Part shown: piece after piece, positions 1-26,620 of the stretch | Numbering within the stretch: the first letter of the stretch is position 1 | Layout of the letters: every line of letters begins with the position of its first letter | Assembly (NCBI GenBank): GCA_036971475.1 | Contig: JBAIZL010000003.1 | Span: forward strand, 47,164,342-47,228,341 | Direction: 5' to 3' | DNA from: Prosapia bicincta | Lineage: Eukaryota; Arthropoda; Insecta; Hemiptera; Cercopidae | Length of the DNA: 64,000 nucleotides | Translations under genes and position numbers: made by a program | The notes under the pieces: model-generated | Told to the model about the DNA's origin: nothing | Seen by the model: the letters and a program-made list of their open reading frames with translations, nothing else | Databases searched by the model: none

Positions 1-840
1 ATAGAATCTGATGAAATGAGATAAAATATTAGTTAGTCTTTATTGAATTTCTATCGACTTTCGACTGCACCAAAAATATCGTGGACCTTCTCCAAACATA
101 GCTCATGCGTCAAGATAAACCGTACTAAAACTGATCAGCTGTAGTTCTCTTCTCGACCAGCTGTGACGACTTTTGGTTGTTGTCGACTATTCGTTTTGAC
201 GTACTTCATTTGAGGTTAGCTTTTGCTGATATGGTAATAACTACTCCACAGAAATTTATGTAAATAAAATAAAATCTTACAACTGTTTCAGTACTGTTTA
301 TTTTAGCCCAAACGGTATATACACTAACAAGGACCAAAAACCAATATATTAAAGGATATATATATATATATATATATATGATGTTTTCTTGTATAATAAT
401 CAAAAAACAAAGAGTATATTCAAATACGAGAATTATTTATTAATTTGTATTCAAAGCTTTCCGGCTCCTACATTATATATTCAAACCAGAAATATACAAA
501 CCAAATTTTGCAAATCACTGTATTAATAACAACCACCAATTTCCAAAAACTGAAAATATAAAACATATTAAGGAAATTAATAAAGGATTAAGAATGGACA
601 TATATGAAGCATTAGAAATATATAAATACAATAATAATAACAAATTAATAAACGTACAATTACAAATACATTCTAAATTCGATGTTATATTCAATGTCTA
701 TAATGTTACGGCCACAAGATAAACTTGGCAGTTTGTGTAAATTTTGCAACAATGCTATTTCTAATTTAATATCTCCAATTACTATGTATATACATATATG
801 TAAAATGGGCAGGCCTTCATTCCTATATATATGTAAGTAT
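1..840. other. AT-rich left edge
   Basis: No gene recognised. A TA tract (356-379) is followed by GATGTTTTCTTGTA, the border motif shared with hammerhead-bearing repeats elsewhere. Confidence 0.6.
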
Positions 841-942
841 GTATGTATGTATATTTAGTTATTAACTGGAGTACATCCGTTCATGCTGCAGTCCATAAAA
901 TCGCGGTCTTACCGACAAATTGCTCAAGTATAAAACTACAGG

Positions 943-1050
943 ACTAGAATTATACGTGCGGCTGTCGAAATAGAAAAGCAAAGGAATCTTAACAAACGCG
1001 ATGATACTTTGAACTTGCCCGCAGTGTGGAAATGTGTCGTCGATAAATTT
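943..1050 (+). pseudogene. Penelope-like retroelement C-terminal (GIY-YIG endonuclease tail) remnant
   Basis: A 36-codon open stretch reads TRIIRAAVEIEKQ ... NLNKRDD ... WKCVV. It matches the usual end of Penelope-type GIY-YIG endonucleases (R-x2-REA-x-EI ... N-x2-RDD ... W). It is flanked upstream by a foldback-family end (866-900) and downstream by another (1195-1330), as expected for a decayed element body next to its terminal repeats. Confidence 0.65.
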
Positions 1051-1194
1051 TATTGCCAGAAAGGTGAGCAAAAGGAAAAGAATGTGAGTAATTGTTTGGC
1101 TCAGGTGTGTGTGGATTGACGTCAATAGGCAGGGCTTCATTAGTATAAATATATATGAGCTGAGTTGTCTGCGCTCTTCACTCGCTCTTCGACT

Positions 1195-1331
1195 GTTGTT
1201 GGGTTCACCTCGTCAATGCTAGATGGGATTCTAGCGAAACGTCGGAACTGCGAATTTCTGCAGAATGAACGGATGAACTCCAGATAGTAACTATTCATCA
1301 TATTTTTCCATCCGTGAAGGAATACGTATCA

Positions 1332-1415
<84 letters not shown>
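1195..1415 (+). repeat. Penelope-type terminal repeat followed by AT and GT tracts
   Basis: The segment contains GGGTTCACCTCGTCAATGCT, a short CTAGA/TCTAG hairpin, GCGAAACGTCGGAACTGCG, and the tail TTTCCATCCGTGAAGG. It then runs into a TA tract (about 1334-1379) and a TG tract (about 1380-1414). Related copies occur at 16196-16465 and 20440-20690. Confidence 0.75.
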
Positions 1416-1417
<2 letters not shown>

Positions 1418-2300
1418 ATACATATATGTAGGGGAAAGACGGGCAAAGTGGCCAAGGCGGGTAAAGTGGTCATTTGTGTTTATTAGGCCGTATAGTGCTG
1501 CAGCCGTGTGAAAATCATGTCAACTAGTTCCTTCTGATGGCGTCAGTATTGTCTGTGACTGTGGAGGTGAAGACTATTTGAAATTGTAAACAGTGTTATT
1601 TTTCCGATTTTCAGCACGTCTGACTTTTCTTAAGTGGCAAGTGTTTATACTTTTAACTTAATAGCCAACAGGATGATAGTTATGGACTAAAGTGCTGATG
1701 GATAGTCTTGATTAACGCTTTCAATTGGTGTTTGCTTGAAATTTGTTTCCCATTCTGACTAGGTTTTAGATTACAATTCTTGTAATGGCGTCATTCCGGG
1801 CAAAGTGGTCACTGAACATTGCGGGTAAAGTGGCCAGGTGGCCACTTTGCCCGGCACGATTTGTTCAACTGCATATATTTTAATAAATTCCTGATTTTAG
1901 TTTATTCATTTTCTAAGATCAATATGAAACCAATTTATATCCGTTTATAATGTTCTCGATGTGTCCTATTGTGTAATGTTACAGATCATATCAAGATGCC
2001 GTAAAAATACAGTAGAAAATCGACGTGTGTGTGTGTGTGTATGTATGTGTGTGTGTGTAACGAAAGTGTGAAGTAATAAAAGGAATTGAAAAAAAGATTT
2101 TAAAACAAAACATATTTATTCATTTCGTTGTAAAGAAAAGGTTTCCTAGATAATTTTCCCAATACAGATAGAATGAAGCTAGGACCGGTTTGTGCTGTGG
2201 TCTATTGCACTCTACGACAACTTCAGCCTTGCAGACCATTAGGACGTCCAGAAGAACTAAGCGATGAACCACTTTGTTGAAGAGACGAGTTTATCATACG
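1416..2300. other. Intergenic stretch with repeated GGGCAAAGTGGCC motif
   Basis: GGGCAAAGTGGCC or GGGTAAAGTGGTCA occurs at about 1440, 1460, 1798 and 1823, and inverted at 1840-1853 (GGCCACTTTGCCC). This looks like the subterminal repeats of a small DNA transposon about 420 bp long. Further right is a short TG tract (2023-2059). Confidence 0.5.
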
Positions 2301-2762
2301 GATTCAATCACCCATTTTATTAGTAATGAAAACCAATATTGACAAAAATATTCCAACTAATATAAGGATATAAAAAATTAGGAAACAATTTAAGTCTTTA
2401 CAATACCATGGCGCCACCTCGAATATGGGTTGTCGTTCTTTGTATTTACACATGGTAAATAAAAATACGTTATAAGATAAAAGAATCTCAAAAAAAACAA
2501 AAATATTACATAGAATTTGGAAAAACACAAATATAACTTGAAAAACAGGCAGAACGTATTGAACTGATCACTAAATTACTACACTATATTACTAAATGGG
2601 TTTTGTTCATTACCAAAACTCTTTCCGGTTAGACCAGAGGTGGCATATTTTGTACAATTACCAAACTTAAATGCAGTTACTATTAAAGTTAAATATTATT
2701 GTAATATTTAAAGAATAGTACATAAAATAAAAGTTTGTATTAACTCCAACAAAGGAAACTTT
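2301..2762. other. 3' flank of gene A
   Basis: Noncoding. One AATAAA on the minus strand (2321-2316), 440 bp past the gene A stop, is the only polyadenylation-like site. A hydrophobic minus frame at 2528-2304 has no family match I can name. Confidence 0.5.
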
Positions 2763-14504
<11,742 letters not shown>

Positions 14505-14584
14505 GACCGATTTCCCACTTGCAGAACCGCTTCTAAAGATAACAGTTTAATCAAAAGCGCGAAACTCTTAAAGTTTTTTTCGCA

Positions 14585-14592
14585 CATTTATA
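14585..14592 (-). promoter_or_regulatory. Possible TATA box of gene A
   Basis: Minus strand reads CTATAAAT about 80-90 bp upstream of the exon 1 start codon at 14504. This is the only clear TATA-like site close to the start. Confidence 0.4.
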
Positions 14593-15054
14593 GCAAGTTT
14601 CATCACAAATTTTAAATATTGTAGATTGAATTCTAAATCGTTGAAGCGAACAGTGACGTATTGCGTAGAATCGCTGTCACGCGTTCATATTTCGATTAGT
14701 GTGACCTTTCGATTAGTTCGGGCTGTTAAACTCATTCTTTCGCTCTGAGCTTAGCTAAGATGAATAAAATTAGATTGTGGCACTCTTTGCCGTCAGAAGT
14801 GAAAACTTTTGTACGTCTATAGATATTTGAAATTGAGGAAACCATTTAATTTTTCATAATGAGAAATTACCTAAACATTTGGTTTCAGACGCATCTAAGA
14901 ATGTTATTTCATTTCAAATATTGGATTAAAAATACACAGCTTATTAATATTAATATTAGGGTTGAGATTTATCAAAATTTAAATAAATTATTATATTTAT
15001 TAATTGATCAAAACTATTTAATAATAACCTTTTTCCTTACCATGCTCTATATTT

Positions 15055-15335
15055 GTATGTATATGTACGGGCCTTCTGTATTTGGACGCATATGTACAGA
15101 CTTTCTGTAATTGGGCGTATATGTACGGACTTTCTGTAATTGGACGTATATGTTCGGGCCTTCTGTATTTGGACGCGTATGTACCGACGTACTATATTTG
15201 CACATATATGTACGGGCCTTCTGTATTTGGACGCATATGTACAGACTTTCTGTAATTGGGCGTATATGTACGGACTTTCTATAATTGGACGTATATGTAC
15301 GTGCTTACTCTATTTGGACGTATAGGTACAGGACT
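15055..15335. repeat. 30-bp degenerate minisatellite
   Basis: About nine units of the type ATGTACGGGCCTTCTGTATT plus TGGACGCAT, with a higher-order pattern (unit order recurs after about 150 bp). It lies upstream of gene A exon 1. Confidence 0.9.
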
Positions 15336-15759
15336 GATTAAAAGGATAAAACGTGTGTGGTGACCATAGGGGTCAACTTTGAACATTAAAACGCAAAGAC
15401 ATTTGAATTTTTTTCATTATAAAAAATATATAACTAAAGAATTATTATTTAGAACGAATGAAAAATTTAAACGTTTGAAAATTAAAGGCTTCTCAGACGA
15501 TGAGAAACTAATATTAACATTTCTTTGAATATACAAAAATATAAGGAAAATGGTTTTTAAACTTTCTGCTCTATTTAAACAACACAATTATTGCTGTAAT
15601 GACTAGAAACTTATACGGTTCGCTTATTTCTTATTAGAAATAACATTATATTTTGCAAACAAATATAGCAATATATTCAAAAATATGGGAGATAATTTGT
15701 TTTTTTTTTAGTTTTAAGGGTATTATCCACTGTAACGTAATGCCTGCGAAGGAAAGCAG

Positions 15760-15825
15760 ATATTGCGGTCATTGATAAGATTAAGGTAGAAACATAACAC
15801 ACCCCCGCCCCCAGGTAGAGGATAT
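15760..15825. repeat. 66-bp exact direct repeat, right copy
   Basis: Identical to 14112-14177, same orientation. Confidence 0.95.
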
Positions 15826-15897
15826 AAGGACATCAAGGTATTACGTGTGCACAGTTGGGTACCTAAAGTAATCTTTTACTTAGGGTATATATACTAT

Positions 15898-16465
<568 letters not shown>

Positions 16466-17743
16466 TATGAGAGAGCGAGAGAGAGAGACAAAAGAGCGAG
16501 AGAGAGAAAGAGAGCGGAAGACAGAGTGAGAGAGAGATCGAGAGAGAGGAAGCTAGAGACAGAGAGAGAACGAGAGAGAGACAGAGAGAAAACAATTCAC
16601 TTGTTATCCTTCCTTGTAAGAAGCGTAAGGAAAGACTAGAAGAATAAGGTTGGGCTAAGGTAAAAAAAATAGTAAATCCATGGTTCTGGGGGTTAGTGTA
16701 GAATCATTGCATTGCTTGGTCAGAATACTTACCTGGAGTAGATTGCTTCCCCCCCGGGATACGGAGGATTGTCATCCCAGCCAATGCAAGCAAATTATCA
16801 AATAACCTAAACATTATAAAACAAAGGCGCTTTCCTATGAACGGTTTTCTTGTGAATGCTCCAAGTGGTCCTGTCAAGGTTGCTTAGTGTCGGGTGCGCC
16901 TAGACATGAGCCAAGAAGCTATTGTCTCATGTAGAGCATCGAAGCGACCAAGAAACAATTTTCACGTGTAGAAAAGTCAAATCATTCCTCTACCCTCGTG
17001 ACCATATTACACTGTTCACTTAACAGACGCTCGTCTCTTTAACCCTATCAGGGATGCTTGAAAAATGCTAGTATATGCCGATAAGTACAGTCTCTACTTT
17101 TCATAAGTGATATGCAATAGTCAAATAATCAGTGACTCTTAAATACTCAACTAAAAATCACCTCATTTACTAACGCGATAATCACGGATCTTTGATTAAA
17201 AAGCAAAAAAAAAAAACACTATTGTTTAACAATTTTTTACATTCCCAATCACGTATTCTACATTTATTGATTGTTATATACATTACAGTAGAACCAGTAT
17301 GTAAATTCTCGTTTGGCTGTATGCGCGTTGGACAGTCACTTGCGCATGCGTCGATATAAGAGAACCCCGTCAGCAGCCCGGCTATTATTGCTTTGCTATG
17401 GAAACTTCCAACCATACTCAATACCCTCCAAGCCATCTGCAATATTTTACAAAGTGATTCAACTGTACTTCACCACACTAGTCTTAACAACCCTACTTGG
17501 ATTAGCAGACAACTTTAAGCGACATAATTATTACCACCCCTTAAAGTTATTTGAAATTATTTTAAAGCTGAGATGTTTTAACAGACTGGCAGCTCACTAT
17601 GTTGGAACATTTAAAACATAAATTACACAAAACCTCTTTTAAAAACAATAATTATTTATTAAACTTCCATATATTTTATACATTTTACACTGGAGAACGT
17701 CCTTGGGTAATTACTTGCTCTTGCATATGTTGTATTTTTTTTA
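16466..17743. other. Intergenic region between genes A and B
   Basis: A GA-rich tract (about 16466-16590) is followed by unassigned sequence. I see no conserved frame. The segment from 17660 down is the 3' flank of gene B, with an AATAAA on the minus strand at 17660-17655. Confidence 0.6.
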
Positions 17744-20388
17744 TTAAGGAACAAACATGGATAGCCTAATACCCGGAACACCGACTTTCAAACCCAACGA
17801 GTCGTTTGACAAAGATTTCCGCATATCCCCTAAGGGATTAAATATCGTCGGCAAGCCAACATTTACGCTGATATCGTGGTTCAAGTTTGGCAACACTGTG
17901 TTAATTAGCGGCACAAAATAGCGCGCACCGCTCACGTCGTGGAAGCAGACTTGCAGGTAGTGGCGTGACACCTTGCTTCGTATCGTTTCGCGCATCCTTT
18001 CCAGTGCCTTACTCAGCCCGGGGATAATCAGCTGACGTACTTCAATGTCCTCGTTAACTATGTCCAGGTCTCCATCAGGGGAATCAAGGCCATCCACCAA
18101 ACCACGAGACCTAAAATGAGATGGAAACAGTTTTGTTACGTTCACGTAGCGGACAGCGTTCCTGGCAAGTGGGTCTCTTAGTTTTATAAGCACTGGAGAA
18201 GCCCCGTTCATATTTGGACCGAGATACGCCGGCACACAAGACGGTTTATGTAGCGTATTCTTACCCTCTTTATTAGGAGGAACTATAGAATGAGGTGGAA
18301 TAATCGACGATGGATAAACACTTGTTACATCTGTGTGTGGTACAATGGTAAGTGGTGTGGTTATTCCTGTAGCGTTGCCATCATTAATATGTTGTTGAGA
18401 TATTTCTTTTGAGGGAGAAACACTTGTTACATGTGTGAATGGTGCTACGTTAGGTGCTGTGGCTATTCCTGTATCGTTGCCTTCAATAATATGTTGTTGA
18501 GATACATCTTCCGGTGGAGAAACACTCGCTACATCTGTATCTGGTAAAACGTTAGGTGGTGTGGTTATACCTGTGTTGTTTCCTTCAAAAATAGGTTGTT
18601 GAGATACATCTTCCGGTGGAGAAACACTTGCTACATCTGTGTGTGGTAAAACGTTAGGTGTTGTGGTTATTCCTGTATCGTTGCCTTCAATAATATGTTG
18701 TTGAGATACATCTTTCGGTGGAGAAACACTTGCTACATCTGTATCTGGTAAAACGTTAGGTGGTGTGGTTATACCTGTGTTGTTTCCTTCAAAAATAGGT
18801 TGTTGAGATACATCTTCCGGTGGAGAAACACTTGCTACATCTGTGTGTGGTAAAACGTTAGGTGTTGTGGTTATTCCTGTATCGTTGCCTTCAATAATAT
18901 GTTGTTGAGATACATCTTTCGGTGGAGAAACACTTGCTACATCTGTATCTGGTAAAACGTTAGGTGGTGTGGTTATACCTGTGTTGTTTCCTTCAAAAAT
19001 AGGTTGTTGAGGTATAACTTCCGCTGGAGAAACACTTGCTACATCTGTGTGTGGTAAAACGTTAGGTGTTGTGGTTATTCCTGTATCGTTGCCTTCAATA
19101 ATAGGTTGTTGAGGTACATCTTCCGGTGGAGAAACACTTGCTACATCTGTGTGTGGTAAAACGTTAGGTGGTGTGGTTATTCCTGTATCGTTGCCTTCAA
19201 TAATATGTTGTTGAGATACATCTTCCGGTGGAGAAACACTTGCTACATCTGTGTATGGTAAAACGTTAGGTGTTGTGGTTATTTCTGTAACATTGCCTTC
19301 AAAAATAGGTTGTTGAGGTACATCTTCCGGTGGAGAAACACTTGCTACATCAGTATCTTGTAAAACGTTAGGTGTTGTGGTTATTCCTGTATCGTTGCCT
19401 TCAATAATATGTTGTTGAGATACATCTTTCGGTGGAGAAACACTTGCTACATCTGTATCTGGTAAAACGTTAGGTGGTGTGGTTATACCTGTGTTGTTTC
19501 CTTCAAAAATAGGTTGTTGAGGTATAACTTCCGCTGGAGAAACACTTGCTACATCTGTGTGTGGTAAAACGTTAGGTGTTGTGGTTATTCCTGTATCGTT
19601 GCCTTCAATAATAGGTTGTTGAGGTACATCTTCCGGTGGAGAAACACTTGCTACATCTGTGTGTGGTAAAACGTTAGGTGGTGTGGTTAAACCTGTATTG
19701 TTTCCTTCAAAAATAAGTTGTTGAGGTACATCTTTCGGTGGAGAAACACTTGCTTCATCTGTGACTGGTAAAATACTATGTGATTCGGATATTTCTGCAT
19801 TGTAGTCTTCAACAATAGGTTCAACTGTCGATGATAAACCTCTTTCATTATCCTTTTCCATTAAGACATCACTTGTACCGTTCTTATCCTCGTTTGGCAT
19901 CCTTGTAATTGTTCCGGTTATGTTTCCTGTATACTTTGCTAATGCCCTGTCCCACTCATCGAGCAGTGTTTGCTTAACCCGAAGCTGGTCTTGCAAAGGA
20001 ATCTCCTTTAACTTATTCCATATACTCGTACAAACCTCCGAAAAGTCTGCATCCGCTTCTGTCACATGGTCGCTGTTGTCAGTATCTTCCAGCTCTCGTT
20101 CGTATGTCCATAGTTTTGATTTCGGGTTGTTCTGACTCTCATGGTTTTTTTTCTTGAAATGACTTCTGCTGTTAATCAATTGATCTGAAACAGAAACATC
20201 TAATAAAAAGTATAAATTTTTGACGATTAGTTATGAAGAATTTACCGTTTTTTGGATATTTTAAATCATACTCGTAGTGGCAAAGGATGTCGGCTAGAAA
20301 ACTTAGGACCAGCATTTATTTTTCCTTGAAAGACCTGTTTATTATTCATAACAGTATAACTTTATATACACTGTATAGTATGTTTTCT

Positions 20389-20437
<49 letters not shown>

Positions 20438-20686
20438 TGATACGTATTCCTTCACGAATGGAAAAATATGATGAATAAATATTATCTGGATTACATCCGT
20501 TCATTCTGCAGTGCATAAATTCGCAATTCCGACGTTTCTCTAGAGCCTCATCTAGCATTGACGAGGTGAACCCAGCAACAGTTGAATGCTGGATGAGATT
20601 CTAGCGAAACGTCGGAACTGCGAATTTATGCACTGCAGAATGAACGGATGTACTCCAGATAATATTTATTCATCATCATCATCATC

Positions 20687-20750
<64 letters not shown>

Positions 20751-22508
20751 CACATCATATGGCTAAATAATACTTTTATAAACAATAATTTGTATTTTAT
20801 TTTTCTTCACACTGAAGCATTTCGCTGATTGGTAGCATCAGCATTATCAAAACTTGCCAACTACTTTATAGTTCCATGACTACAACTGGACTGTCAGACA
20901 GTGTCAGACTGTTCCAGCAAGGTGATCCAACCAGTCACACTGCTTAAGATAACATTGGTGTTTTCAAGAAACGTTTTCCAACCACCTTATCTCCCTTAGA
21001 ACAAACTTTCCCTGCCCAACCCACTCCCCCCGATCCTACACCACCTGGCCCTTCGTCTGGGAAATGATGAAGACAACTTTCCGTGATGACTCACCAACCA
21101 CCAACGTCCAGTTACAGGGAAAAAATAACCATGTGTATAACGAGCATGAAACAACCCCTCTTCACCAAAATGGCGCAAAACCTTCAAGAATGATGCGAGT
21201 GTTGCCTCAAATTGAACGGAAGCCAAATAGAACATGTTTATTCCCGAGTCTAACCGATTTAGCTACTTGTTACTTGTATGTGTTTGTAAAACTACGTAAA
21301 TAAAATAAAATGAAATAAAATACAGTCTTATAAGTTTTTCAGTAGGCCTACTGTTTATTTTGGCGCATACGGTATAACACCATAAAGCTAAGCTATATTA
21401 CATGCTTAGGGCTACTAGAGCAACTCTAATGCAAAGTAGTTCAGATACCTTCTACACCTTCACAGTCGATATTCACTTCTCCTTTGCTATGAATTACAAT
21501 GGAACAAGGCCCCTCCTGAAACATACATAATATTTTTAACTCCATCATCTAAAAAGAAACATTGAATTTATTTATGTTATATGTTTCCATCTTCAACTTA
21601 CGCTATTGCACCTCCATTACTTTAAAGCCCAGTAATTAGAACCCCATTAACTTGAAACCAATTAATTAAAAACCCATTAACTTAAACCCCAATAACTAAT
21701 ACCCCATGAACTTAAACCCCCTTAACTTAAACCCCAATAACTTGAACCCCATTAACTTAAACTTAATATTATTAAATACATTTTACAATATGTAAAATAC
21801 TTTTTAGCCTATAGTAGGACTTGATTTTAAAATCATATTTATAGTGACGTAACTACCCTCGAAAAAAATATCCATCTGTTATATACTCCACTGCCCTATC
21901 CTATAAATTATGAGCTATGGCCTATTACAGACTGATCGACATAACTTTTTATTTACAATAGTTACATATGTAAGTGTAATATCATCAGAGCCTTATACGA
22001 ACCTTATAGCCTCGTATACCTAATGTATAAGTGATAATACTTATATGTACTTTTAACAAATATTATATAATAACAAGATAAATATACCGATTTTGGCGAT
22101 TTTAAAGTAATCTACACAATTTTAAATTATTGTAAATTTTGTAGATATAGTAGAAACGTCGACAAATAAATAAATTTAATAAAATTATTCGTTCTGTTCT
22201 AGTCGTTAAAGTCTCGCATATTATTATTATTTACCTACAATCTTATCTCTATTACTAAACTGAACTCAATATTTACTCACTTCTTTATTGTTGACTAGTT
22301 CCTGGTGAATTCGCAGCGCGTCCATCAATGGGGCGGCCATTTTGTGCAGCATTTCGACGCTCTCGTTTTGCCGGACCGTTTTGTCCTGTTGCCACTTGTT
22401 TTTTATTTTTTTCATCGAAAAAACCGAATAGTAAAACGGATCGCTATGAGATATTGGGGTGGTGAAACTGTAGAGCTCGGAGATGATAAGAAAAAAAGAA
22501 AGGTACAT
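17744..22508 (-). CDS. Gene B: secreted repeat-rich paralogue of gene A, 3 exons
   Basis: Function is unrecognised. Exons are 22508-22281 (228 bp, donor GTGAGT), 21515-21449 (67 bp, acceptor TTTCAG, donor GTATCT) and 20184-17744 (acceptor TTTCAG), phases 0 and 1, giving 911 residues. Exon 1 starts with a likely signal peptide (LSFFLIISELYSF). Exon 2 has C-x13-C and matches gene A exon 2 at 10 of 22 residues. Residues about 146-180 hold the motif FSEVC-x2-IW-x2-LK, BESS-like in its pattern, at almost the same position as in gene A. Residues about 237-717 are 34-aa repeats with a GNDTG or GNNTG sequon. The C-terminal 190 residues are non-repetitive and contain a proline-rich stretch and two cysteines (PSC and QVC). 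An AATAAA lies at 17660-17655, 84 bp after the stop. Exon lengths equal to gene A show recent common ancestry. Confidence 0.85.
18330..19775 (-). repeat. Coding 102-bp tandem array (34-aa unit) in gene B
   Basis: About 14 units carry the pattern DVASVSPPEDV ... EGNDTGITT ... NVLPHT. Two unit types tend to alternate: one ends HIIEGNDTG, the other PIFEGNNTG. This produces a 204-bp higher-order repeat, and a block of several units is itself duplicated. Nearly all units keep one N-glycosylation sequon; serine, threonine and proline are abundant. Confidence 0.94.
20440..20690. repeat. Second foldback copy of the Penelope-type terminal repeat
   Basis: Same arms as 16196-16465 with a shorter centre near 20575, bordered on both sides by TA tracts (20391-20436 and 20690-20744). 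It lies in intron 2 of gene B. Confidence 0.85.
21605..21770. repeat. Degenerate 15-18-bp minisatellite in gene B intron 1
   Basis: About nine copies of units like AACCCCATTAACTTAAA, with drift in length and sequence. Confidence 0.85.
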
Positions 22509-25440
22509 GTTTCCTTAACAACGATTGGCATTATTGAACACTACTTTAAATGTATGACAATTTCGTTTTACGGAAACGATTAAAGAGAACAATAACGAAG
22601 CTGTAATATAATTGGTTACTTTTAATGACGAATCTATTGTTACTTGGAACAATGTACTTTTGTTTCTACATCCACGTAGAACATTTTACGCAATGAAATT
22701 GAATTTAGCCTATATCTGTAATTTTCTTATGGAAAAGTAGATGGAATAAAATTGGTTCGATGAAAATTAATACAGGGCGTAAATTAAAATATAAATTAAA
22801 GTGGATGCTTTCAGTAAAAAGATCTACTACATATCGCCTACTTTTTCTCCCATAGGCCGCTGAAGCGTTTAGGAGACTTTAACGAATAGATATATTTGCA
22901 CTCGAATTGACTCAAGGACTATTAAATAGAGAGATTAAAGGGTTGAAAAATTAAAGGATTTTTTAAATTTTATTACAATTTAATGCGTAAAATTTTATTA
23001 CTAAGTTACTAGGTCATAATTAATTAATTTAGACATAATTATCACCACTCAATTCTTTCCACTTCTCGGTGTAAGTTTCCTTCATCTTTCTAGAATCATA
23101 CCTACTTTCTGCTCACATCAGTAAAGATGTTTTTCTAATATTTTCTGTCCTCCCCAGTGGCGGTCTACCCCAGCATCTACTCCCTAAGTACTCGCTCGCC
23201 ATTGCAATAAAGCAGAGACCATCTTCTGTCCAGATATCTGACAGAATTCATCTAACAGTTCTTGTGATATGTTAACTTTAGTAATGCTCTGGGTTTGGAT
23301 AGATTTCTTACTGTCCCTAGGATGAGACACCCAGGATATGCCGGTCTTGGATTTTTTAATAAGCTCCAACAATCGATCTCCACAGGACACTCTCAAGCAC
23401 CACTGCTATCAAGGTCCAACGAATTGGTTTATGCCCAAATAGGGCTATAAGGTCCTTAGATAAAGCTAGGTTTTAGGTAAGGCCGACCGAGAGTGGGTGA
23501 AGGCTCGATTACACTACCTTAACCGAACTAATCAGACGAGGTATTGAGGTACGGAGGCCTAACCCTTAGGAAGGTTATATCAGCCCCGAGTAGTTCTAGA
23601 AAAGCGATCAGACCGCAGTATCTGGTTGGAGTTCGTCTCGTACCAGGTGTGGGCCACCAGTCCAGGCCTTATATCAAGGTCGCAAGACCTTCTGGTACCA
23701 CGGGTCTTGGCATCAAGCCCCGCCCCTCCAGGGCCTGTCACTAGTCTCCCGGGCGGGAGTCACGGGTTTGAAGTTTTGGGGGGTAGAGGTTTTTTACGCT
23801 CTACTGGAGATACTTCCACATGAAGGGTCTATCTTTGTGACCTTTGTTAAGACGGTAGAGTCTTATAGTATATCACGTAATACATTGTTACATAATAAAT
23901 AATAACACATTTCGTAAAACGTATAGCGGGAAGTTACCTTACCCCGGGTGTATTCGAGTTTACTTCGGCTAAACTATCTGCTATCTTTATGACGTAATTT
24001 TCCACTGTTGCAAGTGTACCACGATATTGTGTTAGCTTTATCTATCCCTAATTCCATCCTACCTATCCTTATCTTTTTTCCTAGAAGGGGAGTAACGGGG
24101 TTCTCCTTCAGGTAAGCGAACCTGATATAATAGTTCTCTATTTTCAGGGTACCTTAGCGCCCTTCCCTTAGTTCTACCTATTTCCATCCAGCCTTCCTAT
24201 TCTTCTAGCAAGGGGTGTAACTGCTAGACAGCTGTTTATGACCCCGATAGAGAATAGATCTTCAGGTATACGATACTCCCCAAATGCCTTAGTACAGTGC
24301 GGAGGTTTAACCGTGTCTCTGACCTTGAGATAGCTAGGCTGAACTGGGCTGCAGTGCGAGATCAAAACCCAACACTTCAGAAAACATCAGTGTCGTGTTT
24401 AAAGTGTAAACCGCTTTAATTAACTAAATGATAATACTGTAATAGTTTGATGTAGACATGATCTTTAAATGTGTTGCTCTAATTCTGCAAAGAAAGTAAC
24501 GCGATTACGAAAGAGACGATATATGTATTGTATAATGTTTTCAGTTAGGCTAGTATTCAGATGCTATAGCAGAACGAGGGACACCGTTCTCGCACTGTAC
24601 CCTGTCCTTATCAGAGTGTTTATATCCCCACCGTAAGGTTACCTACATTGGCAATCCTTTCCTACCCTAAGCGATAATATTCTTACCAGCTGACCTCAAT
24701 AAAACTTTAAAAAACTCTTGTATATTTCCATGACTGTTTCTACGGTCGGTATTGTTCCTGGAACTGATGACAACCAACAATGTTATCTATAGTACCTAAT
24801 GAACTCGAATATTTGCCCCATTTTTGGGAATCTGCCACACGTCCAGTCTATTTGTCACGTCATCATCATCAAAGACAGAATTGTGACGTCATGGAAAAAC
24901 TAAGACAAGAAATTTTAAGGATTACCTACAACGAAGGTTCTAGCATAGGGCAAAGACCTTCGAAGCCTCTCCCTATACAATATAACGTGGATCAATGAAA
25001 CAATATCCAAGTTCCGATTCTCAAATTTCCTTGACTTAACTTTAATACCTTGAATAAATGTTACGAATCATTTGCGGAATTCATTTTTCAAAACTTAAGT
25101 ACATCATATTATTTTATTCCTCTTATGTGTTTTACGTTAATATTTTTCAATTATATATTTATAATTAATATCATAAAATATTTTAAATTAAGTTTTTGTC
25201 ACGGCAAATAAAAAGTAATAAAACTTTGTGAAAATTTTCAATGGGTATTTTGAATACAATGAGGGCGTGAAATTATGTTTTCAGAATAATTCTAAAACAA
25301 TATCTGAAGCAATAGACAAATAAAGGCAATTAAATTTGCGCACGAGCTATTATTTACTTATACAAATCTCTTTCAATTACAAAAGAAATAAATGATATAA
25401 AGAGGGAAATAATCGAGTGTAAAATCGATTGTACGCACTA
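22509..25440. other. Intergenic region between genes B and C
   Basis: Mostly AT-rich. A GC-richer block at 23400-23830 and a second at about 24030-24380 look like fragments of a mobile element because base composition and open frames differ from the surroundings, but I could not name a family. A 70-codon minus-strand frame (23396-23184) and a 72-codon plus-strand frame (24780-24998) lie here without recognisable domains. Confidence 0.5.
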
Positions 25441-25451
25441 ATTATAATTGC

Positions 25452-25458
25452 TATATAA
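25452..25458 (+). promoter_or_regulatory. TATA box of gene C
   Basis: TATATAA lies 50 bp before the start codon at 25508, in a well-placed position for a short 5' UTR. Confidence 0.55.
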
Positions 25459-25507
25459 GACCGATACATCGACCATAGCTTGTTGATTCTCGTCACACAA
25501 TATCGTC

Positions 25508-26620
<1,113 letters not shown>

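Noticed and set aside
2304..2528. Hydrophobic 74-codon minus frame with two possible membrane segments
   Set aside because: No splice context, no recognised family, AT-rich composition gives such frames by chance.
24780..24998. 72-codon plus frame with His-rich stretch
   Set aside because: In-frame stop just upstream, no acceptor site nearby, no recognised domain.
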